Source of the DNA: Owenia fusiformis | Lineage: Eukaryota > Annelida > Polychaeta > Sabellida > Oweniidae | Direction of reading: 5' to 3' | Assembly: GCA_903813345.2 (NCBI GenBank) | Contig: CAIIXF020000007.1 | Span: 31,652,698 to 31,716,697, forward strand | Length of the DNA: 64,000 nt | In this document: piece by piece, positions 47,459 through 58,740 of the stretch | Layout: each line of letters opens with the position of its first letter | Numbering within the stretch: position 1 is the stretch's first letter | Notes under the pieces: model-generated | What the model saw: only the letters and a program-made list of their open reading frames with translations | The model's database searches: none | What the model was told of the DNA's origin: nothing | Made by a program: the position numbers and the translations under genes

Positions 47459-49107
47459 CCTACTATCACACCATACTAGTTCTCACTACGTTCTCGAAAA
47501 CGGGTTTAAAATGTTTACGAACGGATTGGACTTACTTAGAACAGTTTGAGGTCTACATATAAACTTCATGAACGTACTAGAATGGGTATAGGTCCTCCAG
47601 AACTTAGAGCATGCTCAAAATCTTCTGGTGGTCGCCACGTTCTGCAATCAGAACGAGTGTCAACGTATTTAAGACAGGCTGGACGTGCTACGAACGAAAT
47701 TGACGTACTTCAATCCTACTAGGGACGTTCTTAGAACGAGTTGGACTGTTTGTGGATGTATTGAGAATGAGATAGAACTAATTGCAAACGGGTTTAAACT
47801 GATTAGGACTATTAAAGACTGATTATGAACGAGTTAGCAAAGATAAAGCTATCACACTAACCCCCCTATCACACCAAACTCGTTCTTACCCGTTCTTGCC
47901 AGTCCTACGAAAACGTCGTAAAACGGGCTCAATCTGGCTGTGGTCGGGAAATATGTCTGAAATAATTAGCTTCTTCGTTCTTAAACAGTCTTCAATACGT
48001 CCATCTCGTTCGCAGTTCGTTCAGGTCGCACCACGTCGGTGTGCAACGCCGTAGAACGCGCCCCTTAGTCTAGAAGGTCATCATGACCTGATAACAGAAC
48101 GGTATGGTCGCAATCGAATTTTGAATCGATTCAAAATTCTAAAATCACATTCCCGTCTGAGAACGTTCATAAAGTTCGTAAATAGACCTTAGAAAGTTGC
48201 AGCTACGTTCATTCCGCTCGCACACAGTTTACAACCAGTTTTGAAGAACGCAGTGGCAACTTGTTTGGTGTGATAGCTATATTTTTGCTAACTCGTTCAT
48301 AAGCAGTGTTAAATACGTTCTTAATCAGTTTAAACCGTTTGCAATGAGTTCTACCTCGTTCTCAACACGTCCTCAGACAGTTCCACTTGTTGTTAAAACG
48401 TCCCTAGTAGGATTGAAGTACGACGGTTCCGTTCGTAGTACGTCCAGCTCGTCGTTAGTACGTTGTCACTCGTTCTAATTGTAGAACGTGACGACCACGA
48501 GAACATTTTGAGCATTGTCTAAGTTCTAGAGGACCTACCCGTTCGAGTACGTTCGATGAAGTTTGTAAATAGATCCCAAACGGTTCTAAGTACGTCCAGT
48601 CCGTTAGTACACAGTTGAAGTCCGTTTTCGAGAACGTAGTGAGAACTAGTTTGGTGTGATAGTAGGGTAAACTACAGTTGCCACTTCGCTCTTCAAAACG
48701 TTTCCGAACTAGTTTCAAACCGTGTGAAAACGGCGGAATGTACGTAGTTGCAACTTTTTACGGTCTATTTAAGAACTTCATGGACATGCTCGGACGGGAA
48801 TGTGATTTAGAATTTTGAATCATTTCAAAATTCGATGGCGACCATATCGTTCTGTAATTAGATCATATGACAACGTATTCCAATCTAGATGACCTACTAG
48901 ACTACGAATGGAATTGCTACTTCGACCCTACCAGGGACGCGTTACGACATTGTGCAATCGGATATCAATTGCATTTACGTGTGCACACCGACATGGGGCG
49001 ACCTGAACGAACTACGAATGAGATGTTAGTATTGAAGACTGTTCATGAACGAAGTAGCTAATTAATTTAATCATACTTCTCGACTAGCTACAGCCAGATT
49101 CGTCAGC
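47459..49107 (+). mobile_element. Phased-motif TIR element, copy C, full-length type, split by copy D
   Basis: Begins CCTACTATCACACCATACTA after TAA (47456-47458). It runs to 47857, is interrupted by copy D, and resumes at 48671 to about 49107, where the right end is eroded (CAGCCAGATTCGTC). Without D it is about 0.84 kb and holds two blocks joined by a motif like the terminal repeat itself (CTATCACAC). Between 47653 and 47829 successive AC anchors (two mutated to AT) are spaced 9-12 bases, mean about 10.4. Confidence 0.8.
47861..48667 (-). mobile_element. Phased-motif TIR element, copy D (807 bp), nested in C
   Basis: Ends are CCCCCCTATCACACCAAACT and the complement of CCCTACTATCACACCAAACT. 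TAA flanks both sides (47858-47860, 48668-48670). It interrupts copy C inside C's internal CTATCACAC-TAA-AC motif. This is the best-preserved long copy and includes both blocks and the central terminal-like motif. No coding frame of note. Confidence 0.85.
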
Positions 49108-51230
49108 TTGATAGCTTGATAGCCATAATAGTTTAAAATGGCAAAAATACTAATATTATTTCTTGGTCAAGAATTCAATATGGGTGTCATACATCGGATA
49201 TAGTATTATATTACATATGCTATCTTGAAAATAAAAGGTTTGAAATAAAAATAACAATTCCTCCTTTCTTGATTTCCATTCCTCTCATTCACTTCAATTG
49301 TTTTTCCACAAAACCCAAGTATAACGAGAATCAAGCAAGGTTGCAAGATTCCATTATCCCTAACATATTGTATCATCTGCTTCATTGTATATACCAAGAT
49401 TCTAAATCTCACCTCAATGCCAGCGACTACATGTGTTGAAATACAAAATGTAAGTGGGAATATAAAAATGAAACATCCAACCGTGTCCATATGGAATTCC
49501 AGATTCCGTATTCACCTCGAACGAAATAACTTTTGCGATCGAATTAATAAAAACATTAAGAGAAACCAATAAAACTAAATCTCTTCATGCCTGCTCAAAA
49601 ACCGTCTACAAACATAGCCACTAGAAATATGTACTTTTTAAGCACTGTATGCAATGTAATAAACTGCACGATATTTACAATGGAAACCATACCATTGTGT
49701 GTATATTCATACAACACAACATGTATGTGTAAGCTGTCTGTCATCTACATAGGCTGATCATATCTATTGTTTTTGTTGTTTATGAATTGAAGACAAAGGG
49801 TGGCTGTGAAATGTGACTTGTTTCCCTATGATAGCGTGTACAGGATGTATAGATAGATTTGCTAACTTAGATGTGTGTTCCACTTACAGATTAATGTTTG
49901 ATTGAAGATATTGTAGTTTTTGTCACGCTGTAAGGAAGGGTGTGGGTGAAATTGAGTTTTTTGTCACGATACATCCGTTAGACGTCCATCTCTATTGGAT
50001 AACTAGCGAACCATGGCGGAAATCAATTAATTTTGACGTCAATTGAAGACATGGACGGCGAAACAGACTGTAGCAGAAGTAGATAGGATAATCAAAACCA
50101 CTCCGATAAACTTAAAAAGATACCTGCATGAAGAAATCAATTTCTTAGGTCAACCCCAACTAAAAAATAATTTCCTAAATTGAGTAATATACATTGCTGT
50201 ATTATATCATCATATGCAGCATCCAAATGAGTTCTAATATGCAAAGACAAAGTACGACAAAGAACTTACCTTGTCAATCAACTAGGATCATTTAAGGATA
50301 TTAATTTTATTTGCATATATATCCAAGTTTTTAATTATTTCGCTTCACAACTCGTTTACTGTACAGGTTTACAAGCTATTTTTGTGGGCCTGTTCGTGGG
50401 ACTTCTCGATTCGTTAATAGCTGCTGATAGCTTCAACGAGATGGTATCGATTAGAGAATAATTTGCGCATGTGCAATGGAACAGTACAAATCCCAGGTTT
50501 TTATTGGATATTCGGTGTTATATCAAAAGAACCATATATATTGACTCAATGCATCTTTAATAGCTTATGCTTCATTTGGAAAATGAAATCTTACTCGGGA
50601 AAGTTCTCATAGAGGTTTTATTGATACTTATTTGGTAAACTAAACAGTATAGATTACTATTAATTAGATATGTAATCCAGTTGAAGATGATATTCCTTCT
50701 GGAGATTGATTCCAGGATAATTTCTTCATCTCTGCTACATTTTAGCTTTCATCGAGCATAAATATGTAAATTCATGAAATCTTAGCTATAGCTGCAAAAT
50801 GATCAATTAAATAAACTCAAGATACGCAACTACAGATGTTCTTGAACGAAGGTTCCTTTTGAAAGCTTCCTTTGAAATGCTTCAACCGTTCCTTCTCTTC
50901 TATTAATGCGTCAGCTACAAATCTGGAGCAACTGACTGCATTAACGAATACAAAATGATTAAATCAAACAAAAAGATGATTCTAGTTTCAGCGCATCCTT
51001 TCATTTATTCCAGAGTCAATATCCTACCCGATGTGAAACAAAAAAGTGTACATTTAGTATATGTATTCGTTTCGTAACTTCATGAGAGTAATTCATATTT
51101 AACAGGTCCTACACGAATGGGATGATTTAAGTAAAGGGATAGGTCCATTGCTATTGAACGACATAGAAGCCACATAAGACTGAAAGAACGGCGATCTCTT
51201 TAAAAACGTTTACTCTGTCTAATTAAAGAA
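49108..51230. other. No gene recognised
   Basis: AT-rich noncoding sequence. Near 51180-51324 there are hints of a decayed right end of the phased-motif family (GTAAGAACTGATTTGTTGTG). No coding motifs. Confidence 0.4.
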
Positions 51231-51330
51231 TGGTATGGGAAGAATCCAAGAAAATCGTGATCAGGCTCGAAGTTCCAGATCGTAAAAAGTTGCAACTACG
51301 TAAGAACTGATTTGTTGTGACTTGGAGTTA

Positions 51331-52182
51331 CCCTACTATCACACCAAACTATACGAGTTCTCACTACCGTTCCGAAAAAGGATTGGACGTACTTATACCG
51401 TCTGGGGCCTTTTTACAAACCGTTATTGGGGTATATTTACAAACTTCATGAACGTACTCGAACGGGTAGGTCCTCCAGAACTAGGAGCATGCTCAGCATT
51501 TTATGGTGATGGTCACGTTCTGCAATTAAGTCGAGTGAGAACGCGTTTTGTTTTGAGAATGTGTTGAATTGTCTAAGGACGTATTGAGAACGAGGTAGAA
51601 CTAAATTGCAAACAGGTTTAAACTGTTATTAAAGACTTTTTATGAACGAATGAGCAAAAATAGCTATTACACCAAACTAGTTGCCACTACGTTATTCAAT
51701 ACGTTGTCGAACTGTTTTGAAACTGTGAGCAAACGTTGTGAACGTAGCTTCAACTTTCTACGGTCTATTTACAAAAGTCATGGACGTGCTCGGTCGGGAA
51801 GGTGATATAGAATTTTGAATCAGTTCAAAATTCGATGGCGAAAATGCCATTTTGTAATTAGATCGTGTGACAACGTACTTCAAACGAGATGACCTTCTAG
51901 ACTAGACTAGACTAGACGTAATTGCCGCACTTCGACCCTACTAGGGACGTGTTAACGACGTTGTGCAATCCAATCAATTGCAGTGCGTCTAAACACCAAC
52001 ATGGTGCAACCTGAACGAATTGCGAATGAGATGTACGTATTGAGGACTTTATGAACCAAGTAGCTGATTGTTTTAGACATATTACCCGACGATAAGCCAG
52101 ATTTAGCCCGTTTTACGGCTTTTTGTAGGGCTGGAAGGAACGGTTGAGAACTAGTTTTGTGTCATAGGGGGGGGGGGGGGGG
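51331..52182 (+). mobile_element. Phased-motif TIR element, copy E (852 bp), diverged
   Basis: CCCTACTATCACACCAAACT at the left and GAGAACTAGTTTTGTGTCAT plus a G16 run at the right. Both blocks and the internal CTATTACACCAAACTAG motif are present. Flanks are TTA at the left and TAA at the right, so the duplication is no longer exact. A local CTAGA run near 51897-51917 is private to this copy. Greater divergence from A, B and D suggests an older insertion. Confidence 0.8.
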
Positions 52183-52299
52183 TAAGTAGGGTTACGTCGT
52201 CTCTCTTGTAGCTCATTCATTCTGGTTGTTAGACCTTAGTCGCCAGCATGAGGCCATGTCCTTAGTCAGTCGGATTCTGTGCAAAGACGTCAAAACAAA

Positions 52300-52503
52300 A
52301 TTAATCGTTCTGAAGAACGTGACAACAAGATGTTTATAAAAGACCACAAGAAGTGATAAAGATGTACTAGTTCTGATAAGGTTTATCATGATCGAACTAG
52401 CATCGTAATTAGAGACATTTCACCCCGATCATAGCCCGTTGGACGATTTTTAGAATGAGCTGGGATGTTTTGAGAACTAGTTTGGGGTGACGGGGGGGGG
52501 GGG
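52300..52503 (+). mobile_element. Phased-motif family, right-end fragment F
   Basis: Ends TTGAGAACTAGTTTGGGGTG followed by a G12 run. Inward are ACATTTCACCCCGATCATAG and GAACGTGACAAC words resembling the family. The left part is missing or unrecognisable. Confidence 0.55.
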
Positions 52504-52552
52504 CGATGGGTGCCCATCTTCGAAGGTTCGTGTTTTGAAGACTCTTTCCAAC

Positions 52553-52996
52553 CCTACTATCACACCAAACTAGTTTTCACTACGTTCTCGAAAACGGGCT
52601 TCAACTGTGTACGAACGGACTGGACGTTTGGGGTCTATTTACAAACTTCATCGAACGTACTCGAACGGATAGGTCCTCTAGAACTTAGAACATGCTCAAA
52701 ATGTTCTCGTGGTTGATACGTTCTACAATTAGAAAGAGTCGAGTGACAACGTACTAACGACGAGCTGGACGTACTACGAACGGAACCGTCGTACTTCAAT
52801 CCTACTGGGTACGTTTTAAGAACGAGTTGCACTTTCTGAGGACGTATTGAGAACGAGGTAGAACTAATTGCAAACGGGTTTAAACTGATTAAGAACGTAT
52901 TTAAGACTGCTTATGAACGAGTAAGCAAAAATATAGCTATTCGTTTTTGTAGGACTGGCAAGAACGGGTAAGAACTAGTTTGGTGTGATAGGGGGG
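52553..52996 (+). mobile_element. Phased-motif TIR element, copy G (444 bp)
   Basis: Left terminus CCCTACTATCACACCAAACT. The whole first block follows, as far as GCAAAAATATAGCTAT. The sequence then jumps directly to the right-end segment TAGGACTGGCAAGAACGGGT and AACTAGTTTGGTGTGATAG. The second block is deleted. Flanking bases do not give a clear target duplication. Confidence 0.8.
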
Positions 52997-53009
52997 TTAT
53001 GAACGAATG

Positions 53010-53124
53010 ATCTCTGGGCTTAGGACATTTCAGTTCACCCCGACCAAACCCCACATTGTATTATGATTTCTGGGACGTGCCACTGCTAGTACGTCTTGAG
53101 AACTAGTTTGATCTGACCGAAGGG
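53010..53124 (+). mobile_element. Phased-motif family, right-end fragment H
   Basis: Contains GGACATTTCAGTTCACCCCGACC and ends CTTGAGAACTAGTTTGATCT near an AGGG-TTA boundary. It may be the displaced right end of the element whose other part is fragment F, separated by the insertion of copy G. Confidence 0.45.
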
Positions 53125-53127
53125 TTA

Positions 53128-54696
53128 GTGTTCAAGATGAGAAAAGAGTAGACTTATGCAATGTTACATGTTACATACCCAGGCACAGTGTCCAAGATAT
53201 ACTAGATATAGTAAATAATCATCTTTGTTTCAGATGTTATTTTTCCACAAAACAAGTCTAGCTGAGAAAGAAGATTCAGATGGAATGCATACTGTCAAAA
53301 CGTTACCTTAAAGGTCGATTTATTTTCGTTAACGACAAAACAACACGAAAACGATACGCCTTCTGGACACCGATGGTGAACGTTTCTTTATAACTGCAAC
53401 TGTCTTTCAGAAATTATCCACGTCTTTGTTTTTAGACTTCAAAAAATGTGATAATGAAACTATTTGAACTTCCATGCAGAGGTGATATTTATTCAAAGGT
53501 TGGCTTATCGGGAGTAATTAGGACCTACAGTGATTCACAACGGTGTTAATTAGAGGCTTTACCAAGACCTTTATAGAATCAATGCCACATTTGAAAACAT
53601 ACCATCAAGTTTTCCAAATGTTTATTTGTTGACCTTGTGTACGTTTGTTCCATACGCTTTTGTAACATATTCTTGTCTGTAAATGTGCAGATAATCGAAT
53701 CTGCTTTTTAAAGATAAACGGATTCTAGATAAAAATGGTGTTAGATCAATAGAACTTGATCATTTCCCGTACCGAATCATGACGTATTCCGCTAGAATGG
53801 CGCCCATGGGTACTTCGCATTGTATACTCTAAAATGATACTATCAGTACTCATAAATCGTGTTTCTAATAAGTGAATTCACTTCTCTAGATAGTAGTTAT
53901 GATTACAAATGACAGGCTGGCTGGTAAAATTGATTTACGTACTATATTTCAATCATTATTATACGTACACACAAAATGGAAATTTATAATTTGCTCATAG
54001 CATTTTGAACTATTGTAGCCATATTTCATTTTATCCCCTACGAGATCATCAAGCTAAAAAGATTAACTTTAATTTAGTTGCGTAATTCAATAATCCGACA
54101 GTCCCAAGGGCATTAGTTGCACGCAATGTCAACCTAATACACTCTGATTTATCGTCGGTTACATATAGGTGATATCGGTCGTGGATGATAGATTTCACAG
54201 AGATCAGAACTCTCATGGCGTGTCTCGGAAAAGACACTGAAAAATATCCAAAATCTGGAGAAATTAGTCCCAAGTCCTTAAACCAACAGCAAAGTATATA
54301 AAAAGTACATATCCCCATATAGAGTATAACAGTAACATTTGCTAAAACAAGAGCTAGTATATATTGTACCTAACTTTCAGATTCATATCAATACTGGAAA
54401 TATGCGAGATGCATGCCGGGACTTCCATCTATATATGATATTTATCATTCATCGATACACATACAACCCCTCTCTCAGTTCGACAACCGGAAGTACCCAT
54501 CGGATAGGGTGTCAGGTATGAAGTACACGTCTTGTATCCTAATTCCAATTAGTTCCACGATCACAATAGGTCGCAGCCTATCGAATCCTCGCATCCATTC
54601 AGATCATGTAGTCCTATTCAAAAACTTCCCGTTGGCTTATTACATGATGTGAAAAATATCCCACGAAGAAAAAAGGATGCCGTTACATATATAGCG
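53128..54696. other. No gene recognised
   Basis: AT-rich noncoding sequence with a slightly GC-richer patch around 54400-54610 (frames of 60-80 codons, no motifs). No arrays noticed. Confidence 0.4.
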
Positions 54697-55305
54697 ATTT
54701 ATAAATAACATAACAATCAAATAGAGATAATGACATACATGTTTATGATTCATAAAGTCATACAGATAACATATTTACATAAAACAAAAGTAGAATAAAA
54801 TAACCTAACATTTACTTTGGCTTGGGGCGCATATGGTGCTAATCATACGCGCTATTGTATAAAGTGGCATTCAAAGTCATTCTTGTTCAAGAATACGGTT
54901 ATTAATGACGTTACGTAATGAAGTATTACGTAAAGAGGGGTATCTGACTCCTGTACACATGCTGCTGATCAGACAAACGAATATGCCCAGTAGATAGCTC
55001 CCATGATAGAAAATGGGTGGTGAGGTATCTGACTCCCGACCATGCTGGGTAGATCGCGAAGACCTGACTCCCAAGACGAATAGTGCGGTAGATAGCCCCA
55101 CGATGACTAAAGGGGTATCTGACTCCCGACCATGCTTGGTAGATCGCGAAGACCTGACTCCCAAGACGAATAGTGCGGTAGATAGCCCCATGGAGAGATC
55201 TCCCGCAAAGTACGGAAGATGGGTAATTTAGACATAAAATACTGCCGAAAAATGAGAGTGTGAAATTACTTGGGGGTTAGAACGAAGTAATGAGTGTGAA
55301 TGCCA
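54697..55305 (+). repeat. 609-bp recent duplication, copy 1
   Basis: Matches 55602-56210 at a constant offset of 905 with three substitutions noticed and no indels. Inside are three units of about 88-90 bases starting GGTATCTGACTCC (about 54941, 55024, 55114). The last two are nearly identical and exactly 90 apart, so reading frames pass through on both strands as 30-residue repeats (for example DREDLTPKTNSAVDSP). These frames look incidental. Confidence 0.85.
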
Positions 55306-55601
55306 ACAATTACTATTGTAAAGAGAAAACATCATAAAGGCATACGAAAGCATTTAAAAGGATTGGAGGTGGGGAGGTGGTGGTCAACTTTGAAAAATGT
55401 TTGAATCTCGTTGTGTCGTTCGCTACTTCAAAAAACTGAATGAATGATATCTTAAGATAGAATGGATGTTCAATTGTTTGGAACGTTGCGGAACGACTGT
55501 TCAGTGATTGACAATTACAGAGTGACAGTGTGGGCGGAGCCGAAGCTATGGCTGGCCTTACTAACATTTATTTATAAACAATGTTTACAAAGTAAACACA
55601 T
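55306..55601. other. 296-bp spacer between duplicated blocks
   Basis: Present once only. If the event was a simple tandem duplication with period 905, a second spacer copy would be expected on one side; none is seen after 56210 or before 54697. So either two separate insertions of a mobile unit or a deletion must be invoked. Confidence 0.5.
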
Positions 55602-56210
55602 ATTTATAAATAACATAACAATCAAATAGAGATAATGACATACATGTTTATGATTCATAAAGTCATACAGATAACATATTTACATAAAACAAAACTAGAA
55701 TAAAATAACCTAACATTTACTTTGGCTTGGGGCGCATATGGTGCTAATCATACGCGCTATTGTATAAAGTGGCATTCAAAGTCATTCTTGTTCAAGAATA
55801 CGGTAATTAATGACGTTACGTAATGAAGTATTACGTAAAGAGGGGTATCTGACTCCTGTACACATGCTGCTGATCAGACAAACGAATATGCCCAGTAGAT
55901 AGCTCCCATGATAGAAAATGGGTGGTGAGGTATCTGACTCCCGACCATGCTTGGTAGATCGCGAAGACCTGACTCCCAAGACGAATAGTGCGGTAGATAG
56001 CCCCACGATGACTAAAGGGGTATCTGACTCCCGACCATGCTTGGTAGATCGCGAAGACCTGACTCCCAAGACGAATAGTGCGGTAGATAGCCCCATGGAG
56101 AGATCTCCCGCAAAGTACGGAAGATGGGTAATTTAGACATAAAATACTGCCGAAAAATGAGAGTGTGAAATTACTTGGGGGTTAGAACGAAGTAATGAGT
56201 GTGAATGCCA
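55602..56210 (+). repeat. 609-bp recent duplication, copy 2
   Basis: Mate of 54697-55305, same strand, about 99.5 percent identical. Identity stops sharply at ATTTATAAATA on the left and GTGTGAATGCCA on the right in both copies, as expected of a discrete element. Confidence 0.85.
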
Positions 56211-57704
56211 TATCATTTTTCCATTTTGAAGTTTACAACAGTAAAATAATGGTGAAACATTGCAATGAATTGGAAAAATGAGAGCCCCAAGAAATTTGGG
56301 TCTGAAAAAAGCATTGGATGTGATCATGTCACCGATTTACTGAGAGTCCGTAAAAATATAATTCAATTTTTGATTTAAATTTGCGTTCTGCCAGCGGTCC
56401 CTGACACTCCTACTAGCTATTACCAAACATTAATTGTCAATACATGTACACAGGTATGTGCCATATATCTACAATGCGAACTCCCATGCAAAACTTCCAT
56501 TTTGAAATTAACCTGCCATCTTGAGTTATCAAAGATTACATTTTACGAAAAATGGCAGCCATTTTGAATTGAGCGTCATATTGAAAATTCCTTCTCCTAC
56601 ATCCACATGTCATTAGCCAATAAAATTTGAATCGAATCCGTCAACTGGTATCGGCTTGAGTTATCGCACCGACAAACGAACGGACGGACGAACAAACGAA
56701 GAACGAACAGACAAACGGCTTCTTTCCCTATGAACTTCATTCAATGGGATAATAAAAGAGGTTGGCATTGACATTGTTTCCAAGACCTATCTAAAATAGA
56801 AATGGTGACATTGACACTGTTCGTTTGAGTTATAATTAGGGATGACTTCTCGTTGAAGTATGTACTGAATACTGATATGAGAGGTAATTGAACAGCTTCA
56901 AGACGTGTCTTATTTGTGTAGTGAACATTTAATGCGATATGCCTATGATTTGGCCGTCACCTTTTATGCTTGAATTGGAGATGTATCAATTCAGGCGTTC
57001 TTTGATGTCTTATTATTGATTAGTGTTTCTTCTACATTATCTGATGTTCTTCATTTGATGTATATAAAGCTTAGTTCAAAGCAACTGGTCGAGTGTCCCT
57101 CTTCCATATTCATGGTGGCATTATTTGTTGATTTTCATATTATGCTAACAAGATCCTTCTCATGTCAATTATGCCCATATAGTAGTAATAGTTGCCCGAA
57201 TAGTATCAATGATTCCAATTCTTTAAATGGATCTGGAAAATCCTCAATGGCTATGGCGTATTAATTTGAGAATCTTGTTAATATCCCTGAAATTGTTGAC
57301 TGAATATCATTCCTCTAAGGTGGATTCGAAGAATCGAGTGCTAAGTTTGGGAAACAACGCCTGAGTGGAATGAATCGAGCGCAATGCATTGAGTCTTGGT
57401 ATTTCTTTTCACATATTGCAAAATATACGAAATCACTTATATATAAAGAACATATTTTCAATGAAACTTTTTGCAAGTGCAAGGGCCAAGTTGGCAAAGT
57501 ATCAATTTCAATCTGAAGAGTCAGGTTGTCACTCAAGCAGCCATTCAACAAATGACCTTTGGTGGATTGTTAGATAATGTAATTAGATATATGAAATAGC
57601 GTGTTCTGATTGGCTGGAATCGGACACACCTTGCCTAACTATGTGTGATTTGAGGATTTAAGCTTTGGACTCAGTGCATTGTGTGCTGAACCATTCCACG
57701 AAGA
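56211..57704. other. No gene recognised; tetranucleotide tail near 56680
   Basis: The notable stretch is GAGTTATCGCACCGACAAACG followed by ACGG/ACGA-type tetranucleotides to about 56718. It resembles the tail of a small retroelement, but I cannot define the element's 5' end. The rest is AT-rich with short, motif-free frames. Confidence 0.35.
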
Positions 57705-58740
57705 TTTTTTTGATTTTATTTGATTTTTTTCATCTTTTACTTATATTACATACAATATATGAGTACAAATAAATATGAATACAACCATCCAAAAATCAAA
57801 TTACAATCAATCAAAAATACAGACATATTGAATTAAAAGTTTTTGATTAAATTTTTAATCCACAATGCTAAAGAAGTTTCCCTTTCTATGACATGGATTA
57901 TAGGTTAATAAAATTTTTAATTTGTAATAAAGGCTGACCTTATATCAAATCTTTTCCAACTCTCAGGGTCTTCAGAAAAATTGCACCAATTATTATAAAT
58001 TGATATGCCAAGAATTGTTATTATGATATTTCTAAATTTGGTAATATTGTTCCCCGGTAAAAATCCAGTAACAATATGTTTGTATTTAATTTGACACTTT
58101 AACTTTGCACTTAACTCTTGCCATACATGTCTTACTTTTATGCATTTAAATAACATATGTTTCGTATTGTGTAATTCATGACATATTTCTTGAAACTTTT
58201 TTATTCCATTTAGATATGAGATATCCACATGCCAGTAAATTGTTCAATATTTTGAAATTAGATTCAGAGAAGTAATTATAACTCATGATCATTAATTTCT
58301 GATTATAAATACTTTTCCATTGATGCTGTTCTACACTAGTAAAACAGGTATTCCAATATGTTTCATGAATGTTTCTCTCAAATTTAAAATTTCTCATAAT
58401 GTTGTAGAAAAATTTGGCTTTTTTACCTTCAAGTTTAATAAACTGATTTTCAATCAAAAATTCTGTTTATCCTTTGCATCAATGGAGGGTAAATTAGTTT
58501 TATCACGATTTGAACAGACACTTATAATAGCTTTCTTGATTGTATATAATTCTATCATGCATCCAGTTCCTCTTTCCAAGTAAACCTGAGAACATACCTG
58601 ACTGCTTTTAAAAGAACCATTTGGATTAAAGAAATCTTTTACATAAACAAAACCAGGCTGAATCCATTTTTAAAGAATAACGCTTTTCCTCTATTCTTGG
58701 AATCGCCTGTTAAACCATAAAACCTCTCTGAAGATATCGT
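57705..58740 (-). pseudogene. Decayed LINE (ORF2 C-terminal) fragment
   Basis: Read on the minus strand, broken frames give KDFFNPNGSF, then a segment ending NNLLACGYLISKWNKK, then a CHELHNTKHMLFKCIKVRHVW stretch and IIITILGISIYNNWC. Such an order, with a CxxxxxxxHxxxxxC-like knuckle near the C-terminus, is typical of L1/Tx1-type LINE polymerases downstream of the reverse transcriptase. Stops and shifts interrupt it. The frame ends near 57917, followed by about 175 bases and an A-rich tail near 57740-57705. The 5' part is absent. Family level is inferred from motif style only. Confidence 0.6.
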
